A stretch of 64,000 nt of DNA from Hyphomicrobiales bacterium (GTDB taxonomy: Bacteria > Pseudomonadota > Alphaproteobacteria > Rhizobiales > Methylopilaceae), in the NCBI GenBank assembly GCA_022842205.1, contig JALHQA010000002.1, positions 124,001 through 188,000 on the forward strand, in the 5' to 3' direction. Every line of letters begins with the position of its first letter. Position 1 is the first letter of the stretch. A program made the translations under genes and the position numbers. The notes below the pieces were generated by a model. It did not search any database. It was not told the origin of the DNA and saw only the letters and a list, made by a program, of their open reading frames with translations. Positions 23,526 through 35,103 of this stretch are shown piece by piece.

Positions 23526-24272
23526 GTGCAGACAATGGTTGCTATCACACGCCCCCTGAAACAGTTCGCCAAATACTTTGTCCGGGATTGGATGGACAGA
23601 GGCATAGCAAGTCTTGACGGCATAAATATTCTCACTGATGAAAATCTTATCGGAAGAGAAGCGCGTCGACTCATTCTTCTTGAAACTTACGAAAAGCCTG
23701 AACGCAATATTGTGAAGCAAGCCATCTCATCAGATGATCGTGTACTAGAGTTCGGCGGATGCCTCGGCCTTTTGAGTCTCCTATGTGCTCGCATCGTCGG
23801 TAGCGCAAACGTTCTGTGTTATGAGCCCAACCCGATTGCGTGCCAGATTATTAAACGTAACTACGATCTCAATACACTTTATCCAGAACTACGAGAAAAA
23901 GCTTTAACCGCTAACGGTGGTCAAGTCGAATTCTTTCAAACTGAAAATCTGTTTTCGTCTAGTATTTACGAGAGGTCGACACCAGGAAACCGCATCTCCG
24001 TTCCTAGTGATTGTTTTGCGGAAGTGGTAATGGGCTGGAAGCCGACAGTGCTCGTCGTTGATGCTGAAGGTGCCGAGTGCGAACTTCTCCCGTCAAGCGA
24101 GTTACAAAGCGTAAGGGCTATCATTCTTGAGACCCATGAAAAGATCGTAGGCAGGAAAAAAAACGAGGATCTTCTATCCCATCTTCAAAATACGGGTTTC
24201 ACGATCCAAACCAGCCTTCATGGACGAATGCACTTTGTACGTCAGCACGATTATCGGCCTGCACATCAATGA
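23526..24272 (+). CDS. FkbM family methyltransferase
   Basis: VLEFGGCLGLLSLLCARIVGSANVLCYEPNPIACQIIKRNYDLN...WKPTVLVVDAEGAECELL. Confidence 0.8.
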   Translation: MQTMVAITRPLKQFAKYFVRDWMDRGIASLDGINILTDENLIGREARRLILLETYEKPERNIVKQAISSDDRVLEFGGCLGLLSLLCARIVGSANVLCYEPNPIACQIIKRNYDLNTLYPELREKALTANGGQVEFFQTENLFSSSIYERSTPGNRISVPSDCFAEVVMGWKPTVLVVDAEGAECELLPSSELQSVRAIILETHEKIVGRKKNEDLLSHLQNTGFTIQTSLHGRMHFVRQHDYRPAHQ

Positions 24273-24321
24273 CTGCCATCTCGGGGTAGCCCACGAGATG
24301 ATCGCCAGGGATGCAACCTCT

Positions 24322-25134
24322 CTATAGGAAATCCGGAAATGCCTTGAGCAGTGCCTCCCGAGCCTGAGGCAGAATCTCACCCGCAGTAGCACTCTTCAAC
24401 CGTTCAGGCTCTTTAAGGAGACGCTCGAACGTCTCCGGCTTGATATCGTGCCTACCAACAAAGGCAAAATGGTCAGCGAACTTAAAGCCGTCCCCTTTGA
24501 TCTTTCCGTGCGGCTCGATCCAGATCGAAGGAACACCATAAGCGTCGGCAACGATCAGCCCATGAAGGCTACTCGAAACAACCATTTCCGCGCTCGCGAT
24601 TTGCATCGTAACTTTGTATGTATCATCCAGTAAATTTACAGTTGTCCAATCCGGCGGCAGGATTGGAGTGTATTTTTCAGCAAAGGTATTCATCGTTGCG
24701 AAGTGTGGAACAACAGCAACCTTCGACCGAACTTCAGCGGGTTTTTGCCAGATTAACGGCAGCAGAATCGCGGGATCGCCAAGCGCAATGTCCGGCAGAG
24801 CCATCTTCCTTTGACTTAGCGGCCCGCGAACAGCATGAACTGAAAGCTTCTGCGGCCAGACTGCATCCGCATCAGCAAACATGAACCCCGAGCCCCAAAC
24901 GTGGAGAGTACGCCAAGGCCGCCGGCCAAAGAACGATACGCGTCGCTTCCGCCGCTGGTAAACATCAAGAATACTTCCGACTCCGATTAGTTCCGCTCTC
25001 GACAGGGACGTATAAGCTGGGTCAACGTCGAACAGCGTTCGCAACAGCGGCGTCATAAGCGCGTCTCCATAGTTCTCGCCGGAACCCTGAAATGACTTTC
25101 CTATGGATGCGGCGTATACTTTTACTGTACGCAT
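24322..25134 (-). CDS. Polysaccharide pyruvyl transferase family protein
   Basis: NYGDALMTPLL...IGVGSIL...VWGSGFMF...AVRGPLSQRKM...LGDPAILLPL...VVSSSLHGLIVADAYGVPSIW. Confidence 0.8.
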   Translation of the reverse strand: MRTVKVYAASIGKSFQGSGENYGDALMTPLLRTLFDVDPAYTSLSRAELIGVGSILDVYQRRKRRVSFFGRRPWRTLHVWGSGFMFADADAVWPQKLSVHAVRGPLSQRKMALPDIALGDPAILLPLIWQKPAEVRSKVAVVPHFATMNTFAEKYTPILPPDWTTVNLLDDTYKVTMQIASAEMVVSSSLHGLIVADAYGVPSIWIEPHGKIKGDGFKFADHFAFVGRHDIKPETFERLLKEPERLKSATAGEILPQAREALLKAFPDFL

Positions 25135-25177
25135 CGCTCTCAAAGTCCTCCGCACATCGAACTGGTCCTTTTTTAGC

Positions 25178-25858
25178 ATGCACCCCATCGATGTAACCAT
25201 CACGGCCTGTCGTCGTCCCGCTTTAATTGCCCGGACACTTGAAAGCTTTTCCAAGCATTTTTTTTCCGTGGTTCCTCCGGGGACTGCCTATGTGAACATC
25301 GACCCGCTTTGGGGTGACGAACTCGCAGGAGCAGGCGTCGAAGCCCTCTGCAAGGAGTACTTTGAGCATGTAGTCGTGCGACAACCCAATACTCCTTCGT
25401 TTGGTGCCGCGGTGAAGTGGCTTTGGGCCCAACCGCGGACTGAATGGTTCCTCCATTTGGAGGACGACTGGGTTATGAAACGGCCTATTTCCGAGAAAAG
25501 AATTCAGGAGCTAATAGGCCGTCCTTCGCTAGGACAAATCCGGCTTGTAGCAGGGGAACACCCCCTCCGACGTCCGTTTAAAGCGCGACGCGTCGCCTTC
25601 ACTACAAGCCCCAGCCTTGTTCGTCGGCCATATGCAATAATTGCCTCGAACCATATGAATCCAGACCTGGACCCCGAGAAGCAATACAGCCGCAAAATCA
25701 ATAAAGCCGGCATAAATGAACTCTCTCGTTATGAACTTCTTTTCTATTCTAGCCGATGGACCTTTCCGCTACTAATCGACATCGGCCGCGACTGGCGTGA
25801 GCGTCGAGCCATACGCAAAGAGCTTACCGCCGACGGAAAGTCTGTATGGACATCGTGA
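25178..25858 (+). CDS. Glycosyltransferase-like hypothetical protein
   Basis: MHPIDVTITACRRPALIARTLESFSKHF...NTPSFGAAVKWLWAQPRTEWFLHLEDDWVM: GT-A-like N-terminus with an EDDW motif. Confidence 0.55.
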   Translation: MHPIDVTITACRRPALIARTLESFSKHFFSVVPPGTAYVNIDPLWGDELAGAGVEALCKEYFEHVVVRQPNTPSFGAAVKWLWAQPRTEWFLHLEDDWVMKRPISEKRIQELIGRPSLGQIRLVAGEHPLRRPFKARRVAFTTSPSLVRRPYAIIASNHMNPDLDPEKQYSRKINKAGINELSRYELLFYSSRWTFPLLIDIGRDWRERRAIRKELTADGKSVWTS

Positions 25859-25903
25859 GAAGTAGCACGAAATCTGCAAACACCTACTAATCATTGGCTG
25901 TAC

Positions 25904-26569
25904 ATGCGCCAAAGCGCCATCACGCTCGAATCCGAAACAACGCCCGCTGAACGACGGGCGGTAATCGAGACGTTGAGTTCGGCCGCCTTGTCAGGCCCCC
26001 ACCTCGAAATCGGCACCGCCGCCGGCGGGACGCTGAAGGAGCTGATGAAGATTTATCGGGACGACGCGCGTCCGCGTTTCGTCGTGGTCGATCCCTTCAC
26101 CTACTACGCGGACCAGCGCGGCATCGTGGAGCGCAATCTCCGCGAGTCCGGGCTCGATCCCGCGAGCGTCGATTTCCGTCAGGGCTACAGCTGGCCGCTG
26201 CTCGCGTCCGCGCTTGCCGCCAAGGAACGCTTCTCCTTCATCTTTATCGACGGCAATCACGGCGCCGAGCATGTGATGCAGGATCTGGCCTGGACGCGGC
26301 TGCTCGAACCCGGCGGACTTGTGGCCCTGCACGACCACAACGACAAATTCCCCGGCGTGGTCTGGGCGACCGGGCGCTTTCTTCGGAAGCACCCGAACTA
26401 CGAAAAGATCGCCCACGCGGACAGCCTTGTCATTCTCCGCAAGAACGCCGCCTCGCCTGTGCCGGAGGTTCCAGAATTCGACCTTCGCCTTGCGCGCTGG
26501 ATGGTTGCGCCCCTCCGCTGGCGCCGCAGCCTGAGGAAACGGACTGCAAAACGAAATCGCGGCTCCTGA
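25904..26569 (+). CDS. Class I SAM-dependent methyltransferase
   Basis: PHLEIGTAAGGTLKELMKIY...FSFIFIDGNHGAEHVMQDLAWTRLLEPGGLVALHDH. Confidence 0.78.
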   Translation: MRQSAITLESETTPAERRAVIETLSSAALSGPHLEIGTAAGGTLKELMKIYRDDARPRFVVVDPFTYYADQRGIVERNLRESGLDPASVDFRQGYSWPLLASALAAKERFSFIFIDGNHGAEHVMQDLAWTRLLEPGGLVALHDHNDKFPGVVWATGRFLRKHPNYEKIAHADSLVILRKNAASPVPEVPEFDLRLARWMVAPLRWRRSLRKRTAKRNRGS

Positions 26570-26578
26570 AAATAATCC

Positions 26579-26607
26579 TTGACTTTATTCCTATAGTGTG
26601 TTTTACT
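26579..26607 (+). promoter_or_regulatory. Housekeeping-type promoter of ncRNA copy 1
   Basis: TTGACT-N17-TTTACT; same TTGACTTTATTCCTAT string as copy 2. Confidence 0.6.
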
Positions 26608-26612
26608 GCGCG

Positions 26613-27040
26613 TACTTTCGGTCACGGAGGGCGCTCTCGCGAGGCGTCGTTTGGGTGGATCGGGAGTGCGGTGGCCGGTTGGGGTTCGCAAGCCCTGGCC
26701 GGAGGCCCAAGGCCGATGGTCCTGCTCCCTCCTGCGAGGGCGCGAGGCCTCCCTTGGTGACCTGATGTGGGACCCGTACCAACGGGACACGCAGGTCGAT
26801 GAGGCCGCCAATGGAGGAGAACAAGCCACTGTCCTCCAGGGGCCCTCGGCAGCAAGCCTCACACACCGCGCGCGGGATGCCGGGAGACGGCTTCCCCGAG
26901 GTGAGTAGACCAATTGGTTCGGTGCTTTTGCACGTTCACCGAACCGCCGAGGGAGCGGTCAATCTCCCGGCGTCCCGCGCGCCCCCTCCGGAGGGCAGAG
27001 GTGGTGACAGCCGAGCTCCCAAACACGGGAGCGGATTTCG
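26613..27040 (+). ncRNA. Candidate novel structured RNA, copy 1
   Basis: Shares ordered blocks with 62599-63062 (TTTCGGTCACGGAGGGCGC; GCAGCAAGCC; GGCTTCCCCGAGGTGAGTA; GCCGAGGGAGCGG-CAATCTCCCGGCGTCCCGCGCG); 18-bp long-range stem 26870-26887/26963-26980; stems covary between copies. Confidence 0.7.
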
Positions 27041-27068
27041 CGCGCGCGTATTCCATCGGCACCCACCG

Positions 27069-27177
27069 TCCTCATCCTGAGGAGCCGCCAAAGGCGGCGT
27101 CTCGAAGGATGGGCCGAGATTTCGGTGCCCTGACGCCCATCCTTCGAGACGGCGCTCCGCGCCTCCTCAGGATGAGG
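27069..27177. repeat. RIME-like palindromic intergenic element
   Basis: CCTCATCCTGAGGA/TCCTCAGGATGAGG 14-bp ends; GTCTCGAAGGATGGGC/GCCCATCCTTCGAGAC 16-bp inner arms; two side hairpins. Confidence 0.85.
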
Positions 27178-27298
27178 TTCGCGTCATCCGCCCCGCCAAC
27201 CCTGTGGCCAGCGCCGCTTCCGCTTGCCCGGCCCCGCGCCGCTCCCTACATTAGCGCACGCCTCGGGGCCGGGTGACCGGCGCTTTCCGCATGGCTGA

Positions 27299-28270
<972 letters not shown>

Positions 28271-29170
28271 ATGTCATCGCCGCTCGACTGGGACAAACTC
28301 CGGATATTCCACGCAGCGGCGGAAGCGAAAAGCTTCACCCATGGCGGCGACAAGCTCGGCCTGTCGCAATCCGCCGTCAGCCGTCAGGTCTCCGCGCTCG
28401 AACATGAATTGAAGGTGCCGCTGTTCCATCGCCACGCGCGCGGCCTTCTTCTCACCGAACAGGGCGAGCTGCTCTACCGCACCACGCAGGAACTGTTCGC
28501 CAAGCTTGAATCCACCAAGGCCCTGCTGACCGACAGCCGCGAACGCCCGCACGGCATTCTGCGCGTCACGACGTCGGTCGGCCTCGGCGGCGGCTGGCTC
28601 GCGCCGCTGATCGGCGAGTTTCTCGATCTTTATCCGGAAATCTCCGTCACGCTGCTGCTCAGCGACGATGAGCTCGATCTTGCGATGCGCGAGGCCGATG
28701 TCGGCATCCGCCTGCGCCAGCCGACCCAGTCGGAGCTTATCCAGCGCAAGCTGTTTCCCGTTCACTACCACGTCTTCGCGTCGCCGGATTACATCACGCG
28801 CTTCGGCCGCCCGCGCGATGTCCACGACCTCGATGCCCACCGCATCGTCGGCTTTGCCGGCCTTGTGCCGAGTTTCCTGCAGCCGCTGAACTGGCTCGCC
28901 CATGCCGGCCGCGAACACACCGAGCCGCGCCAGCCGAACCTGTCCGTCAACAACATGCTGGCGATGAAGAAGGCGATCGAGGGCGGCGTCGGCATCGGCA
29001 TCCTGCCGCAATATCTCGTCGAGGACGGCTCGCCGATGGTGCGCCTGCTGCCGCAGGCGGCAACGCCGGAGCTCGAGTCTTATCTCGCTTATCCCGAAGA
29101 ACTCAGGAATGTGCGGCGCATCCAGGTGTTTCGCGACTTCCTGCTCAGCAAGACGCAGGGGTGGGACTGA
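28271..29170 (+). CDS. LysR family transcriptional regulator
   Basis: LRIFHAAAEAKSFTHGGDKLGLSQSAVSRQVSALEHELKVPLFHRHARGLLLTEQG. Confidence 0.93.
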   Translation: MSSPLDWDKLRIFHAAAEAKSFTHGGDKLGLSQSAVSRQVSALEHELKVPLFHRHARGLLLTEQGELLYRTTQELFAKLESTKALLTDSRERPHGILRVTTSVGLGGGWLAPLIGEFLDLYPEISVTLLLSDDELDLAMREADVGIRLRQPTQSELIQRKLFPVHYHVFASPDYITRFGRPRDVHDLDAHRIVGFAGLVPSFLQPLNWLAHAGREHTEPRQPNLSVNNMLAMKKAIEGGVGIGILPQYLVEDGSPMVRLLPQAATPELESYLAYPEELRNVRRIQVFRDFLLSKTQGWD

Positions 29171-29189
29171 CCCACCCCCGCGCCCCGGG

Positions 29190-31232
29190 TCATTCCGCGG
29201 CCACCCTCCCCGCGATGACCTGATCGGCGGCCCGGCCGGACAGCTCGGCCATGTGGTCGAACTGCCTTGTGAATGTACCGACACCGGCCGAAGCGGAACG
29301 GATTTCGACGATCAGATCGCCCACTTCCGCTTCCGGCATCAGCGCCTGCAACACATCCCATCCCGGCCAGCCGTCGCGGGCATCGAAGCCCAGTATCTGG
29401 CCGCGCCGCCCGGAGACGATGGCATTCGCCTTGGCCGTTGCATCGCTCGGCATGAAGATGTCGACCTTCAGGATCGGCTCCAGCAGAACCGGCTGACACT
29501 GCGGTAGGCCTTCGCTCATCGCCAGCCGTCCGGCGGCCTGGAATGCCGCGTCCGACGAGTCCACCGCATGCGACGACCCGTCGATGAGGCGCACTTCGAG
29601 ATCGGTCACCGGAAAGCCGAGCGGGCCGGCCTTCAGCGCCTCGCGCACGCCTTTCTCGACGGACGCGATGAACTGGCGCGGCACCACGCCGCCGGTGATC
29701 TTGTCGACGAAGCGAAATCCTTCCCCGCGCGCAAGCGGCGCGATTTCCAGAACGACATCGCCGAACTGGCCGTGGCCGCCGGTCTGTTTCTTGTGCCGGC
29801 CGCGCACCGTCGCCGATGTCCTGATGGTCTCAAGATAGCCGACGCGCGGCGCGCGCGTGGCCACGGACACGCCGTAACGGCCCTGCAGCCGCTCGACGGC
29901 GACGCGCAGATGCATTTCGCCCTGCCCGTCGAGCCGCGCCTCGCCCTCTCCGGTCTCGACACGGTAGGATGGATCTTCCTCGATCAGCTTTGTCAGGGCG
30001 GCGGAGACTTTCACCTCGTCCTTGCGCTCATTCGTCACGAGACAGACCGACATCACCGGCTCGGGGGTGGGCACGGAGACCAGCCGTTTCACCGGCTTCT
30101 TTCCCGTCGTGACCGCCTCTCCTGTCTGTACGGTGTCGAGCCGCGAGAAGGCCACGGTCTCGCCAAGCGTCGCGCCCGGCAGCTTCACGGAAGCCGCGCC
30201 GGTCATGCGCTGCACGGCCGCAATCCGCGCCGTCTCGCCGGAGGACGCGACAAGGCTGGCGCCGTCCGCCACCTCGCCGCGCAGCACCCGCGCAATCGAC
30301 AGTTTGCCGCCATGCGGCGTGTGGACGGTCTTCAGAACATAGGCGGCGGTCTCTCCGGCCTCGTCGAGATTGTTGCGGCGCGCGGTCGCCGAAATCGTCG
30401 GCGCTTCGTGCCGCAACGCCTTCAGCAGCCGCAATACGCCGTTGCCGCGCAGTGCCGAACCCAGAAGAACCGGCACCACCATGCCCTGCTTGAGCTCCTT
30501 GGCCAGGCCGTCGAACACGCGGTCCTTCGGCGGCTCAAGATCGTCGAGCAGAACCTCCAGCAGTTCGTCGTCGTGGTCGGCGAGCTTTTCCAGCATTTTG
30601 AAACGCTGCTCGCGTTGGCGGATGCGCTCGCCCTCGGCGATATCGATCACATTCGACTCCGCATGCTCGCGATAGACGAACGCACGCTCCAGCGCGAGAT
30701 CGATGAAGCCGGTGATGATGTCGTTTTCCCAAACCGGAATCTGGCGCACAAGCAGCGGCGTCCGCGAGGCAGGCTGCAGCATTTCGAGCGCATCGCGCAC
30801 GCGCGCCTCGGCCTTGTCGATCTTGTTGAGGAAAAGAAAGCGCGGAATTTTCTGCTCTTCGAGCGTGCGCATGATCTGCTGCAGCGCGGGCAGCTTGCGC
30901 TCGTCGGGTTCGCACACGACGACCGCCGCATCGATCGCCGGCAGCGCGCGGCGCATGTCTTCGAGAAATTCGATCGAGCCGGGGCAATCGAGAAACGTAT
31001 AGGCGTCGCCGAAGAAATCGATCGTCGCGACATTCATTTCGGTGCTCATGCCGTGCGCACGGGCTTCGGCGCTGGCATCGCCTACGGTGTTGCCCGCTTC
31101 GACCGTACCGACCCGCTGGATCGCGCCGGAATGCGCGAGCATCGCCTCCAAGAGACTCGTCTTGCCGCTCTGGAACGGGCCCACGAGCGCAATGCATCGT
31201 GGACCGTGTTCTGGTCTGCCGTCCTGGCCCAT
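29190..31232 (-). CDS. Elongation factor G-like GTPase paralogue
   Basis: 680 aa, GPFQSGKTSLL (G1), DCPGSIEF (G3), NKID (G4), EF-G domains II-V. Confidence 0.88.
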   Translation of the reverse strand: MGQDGRPEHGPRCIALVGPFQSGKTSLLEAMLAHSGAIQRVGTVEAGNTVGDASAEARAHGMSTEMNVATIDFFGDAYTFLDCPGSIEFLEDMRRALPAIDAAVVVCEPDERKLPALQQIMRTLEEQKIPRFLFLNKIDKAEARVRDALEMLQPASRTPLLVRQIPVWENDIITGFIDLALERAFVYREHAESNVIDIAEGERIRQREQRFKMLEKLADHDDELLEVLLDDLEPPKDRVFDGLAKELKQGMVVPVLLGSALRGNGVLRLLKALRHEAPTISATARRNNLDEAGETAAYVLKTVHTPHGGKLSIARVLRGEVADGASLVASSGETARIAAVQRMTGAASVKLPGATLGETVAFSRLDTVQTGEAVTTGKKPVKRLVSVPTPEPVMSVCLVTNERKDEVKVSAALTKLIEEDPSYRVETGEGEARLDGQGEMHLRVAVERLQGRYGVSVATRAPRVGYLETIRTSATVRGRHKKQTGGHGQFGDVVLEIAPLARGEGFRFVDKITGGVVPRQFIASVEKGVREALKAGPLGFPVTDLEVRLIDGSSHAVDSSDAAFQAAGRLAMSEGLPQCQPVLLEPILKVDIFMPSDATAKANAIVSGRRGQILGFDARDGWPGWDVLQALMPEAEVGDLIVEIRSASAGVGTFTRQFDHMAELSGRAADQVIAGRVAAE

Positions 31233-31369
31233 TGGGTAGCCTCCCTACCCGGGCGTCTCGTCAGCGGCCGTTTTGCAGCGGGCTCCCCAGCCCACGCACC
31301 CGCGGCGCGCGGCCTCTCGCGCCCGGTCCGCTCATGCTTGCGCGCTATGGCCCTGCTTGCAAGCGGCAA

Positions 31370-31397
31370 ATAAAAGGCGGCCGTACGGCCGCCTTTT
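31370..31397 (-). terminator. Rho-independent terminator after the DUF992 gene
   Basis: Minus strand AAAAGGCGGCCGTACGGCCGCCTTTTATTT. Confidence 0.8.
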
Positions 31398-31417
31398 ATC
31401 GAAGATTTGGCAAGTAT

Positions 31418-31888
31418 TTACCGCGCCATCGACACAAGCGCGATGGAACTGATGCCGGCCGCGACGTTCAGTCCGGCCTGCGCGCCCACCGAAAGGGGCT
31501 GCAGCGAAATCGTCTTGTCCGATCCGCCGATCAGCGCGTTGGCCTTCGCGCCGACACCGACCGTGGCTTCGGCGCCCACGCCGGTATAGGTGCCTTCCAG
31601 CGCGCCGGGACGCAGGCTCGTCGTCGGAGCCACGACCTGCCAGATGATGACGCTTTCACCGGTCACGCCGATATCGATGCCCAGCTTGCTGACACGCCCT
31701 TCATAAAGCTCGACGATCTGGCCGTCTGCGGACGAATAGCGGCACTCCATTCCCTTGGAAGAGCCGACGATCAGGCCGATGCCGGGATCGACCTTGCATT
31801 CCAGCGTGCCGACCTCCGCCGCACCGTGTGCCGCGCCGGCGACGCCGAGCGAGGCAAGAACAGCAGTTACAGCAACCAGTTTGCGCAT
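31418..31888 (-). CDS. DUF992 family secreted protein
   Basis: MRKLVAVTAVLASLGVAGAAHGAAEVGTLECKVDPGIGLIVGSSKGMECRYSSADG. Confidence 0.8.
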   Translation of the reverse strand: MRKLVAVTAVLASLGVAGAAHGAAEVGTLECKVDPGIGLIVGSSKGMECRYSSADGQIVELYEGRVSKLGIDIGVTGESVIIWQVVAPTTSLRPGALEGTYTGVGAEATVGVGAKANALIGGSDKTISLQPLSVGAQAGLNVAAGISSIALVSMAR

Positions 31889-31892
31889 AAGA

Positions 31893-31941
31893 AACCCTCC
31901 TGAAACCTAAAGACGTAAAACGTCCCGGCTTCAGGAGGGTT
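31893..31941 (-). promoter_or_regulatory. 5'-UTR hairpin sequestering the Shine-Dalgarno of the DUF992 gene
   Basis: AACCCTCCTGAA (31893-31904) and TTCAGGAGGGTT (31930-31941) form a perfect 12-bp stem; the SD lies in the arm just before the ATG; inner GACGT-AAA-ACGTC hairpin. Confidence 0.6.
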
Positions 31942-31974
31942 CCGAAATTGAGGCGGTTTACCGCAGTCCGCCGC

Positions 31975-33965
<1,991 letters not shown>

Positions 33966-33969
<4 letters not shown>

Positions 33970-34937
33970 ACGCCGTAGTAGTTACGATACCACGCGACGA
34001 ATTTCGGGATGCCGACACTGATCGGCGTCGTGGGCTCGAAGCCGAAATCGCGCCGTGTCGCCTCGATGTCGGCATAGGTCGACACCACGTCGCCGGGCTG
34101 CATCGGCAGCAGCTTCATCTCCGCTTTCTGGCCGAGCGCATCCTCAAGGACAGTTATGAAATCCGTCAGCTTTTCCGAACGGTTGTTGCCGATATTGTAA
34201 AGCCGGTGCGCGTCCACGGGGCCGGGCCGGTCGAGCGCGCTGACGACGCCCTTGGTAATATCGTCGATATAGGTGAAGTCCCGCCACATCTCGCCGTGAT
34301 TGAACACGGGGATGGGCTCGCCCTTCAGGATCGCGCGGGTGAAGATGAAGGCCGCCATGTCTGGCCGGCCCCACGGGCCGTACACCGTGAAGAACCGCAG
34401 TCCCGTAGTCGGGATTTTGTAAAGGCTGACATAGGCGGCCGAGATCAGTTCGTCCGCGCGCTTGGTCGCGGCGTAGAGCGAACGCGGCTCGTCCACCCGG
34501 TCTTCGATCGCGAACGGCAGCTTGGCGTTGCCGCCATAGACCGAGGACGAACTGGCGTACACGAAGTGCTGCAGCTTCGGCAGTTTCCGCGCCGCCTCCA
34601 GCAGCACCACCTGCCCCATCACATTCGCCGTCACATAGGCGTAGGGATCGGTCAGCGAGTAGCGGACGCCGGCCTGCGCCGCGAGGTGCACGATTCCGGT
34701 GATGTCGGGATAGCGCGCGAACAGGCTGTCCATCGCCGCCCGGTCCGAGATGTCCGCTTTCACGAACCGGAAGCGCTGCTGGGCCGACGTCAGGCTCTCG
34801 ACCCGCGCTTCCTTCAGCGCCACCTCGTAATAATCGTTGAGGTTATCGACGCCGACAACATCGCGCCCCTCCTCAAGCAGTGCCCGCGCCACGTGGAAGC
34901 CGATAAACCCGGCCGCGCCGGTGACCAGAATCGTCAC
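33966..34937 (-). CDS. NAD-dependent epimerase (UDP-glucuronate 4-epimerase-like)
   Basis: TGAAGFIGFHVARALLEEGRDVVGVDNLNDYYEVALKEARV...YAATKRADE...TVYGPWGRPDMA. Confidence 0.9.
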
Positions 34938-35103
34938 AGCGTCACCGGATGCGCGGTCTGGGAAGGCAGGGCTAAGATCATGCCTGAGCTAAAATTCTGG
35001 TAGAAAAGCGCGTCAGCTACTGGCATGGGGTCTGTGCGGCGTCAATCTGTGGCTGGACAGTGCCAATTGCACCCGCAGGTCATTCACCTACATTAGCAGC
35101 ATC

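Noticed and set aside
26398-26913. Minus- and plus-strand ORFs (60-170 aa) over ncRNA copy 1 (26398-27276), and similar ORFs over copy 2 (62537-63128)
   Set aside because: No ORF is conserved in frame between the two copies across the shared region; conservation follows RNA stems, not codons.
26579-27040. Identity as tmRNA, 6S, SRP RNA or a group II intron
   Set aside because: No tag-peptide reading frame or tRNA-like acceptor, no SRP GNAR/5'-GGUGAA helix 8 signature, no GUGYG 5' end or domain V, and too long for 6S.
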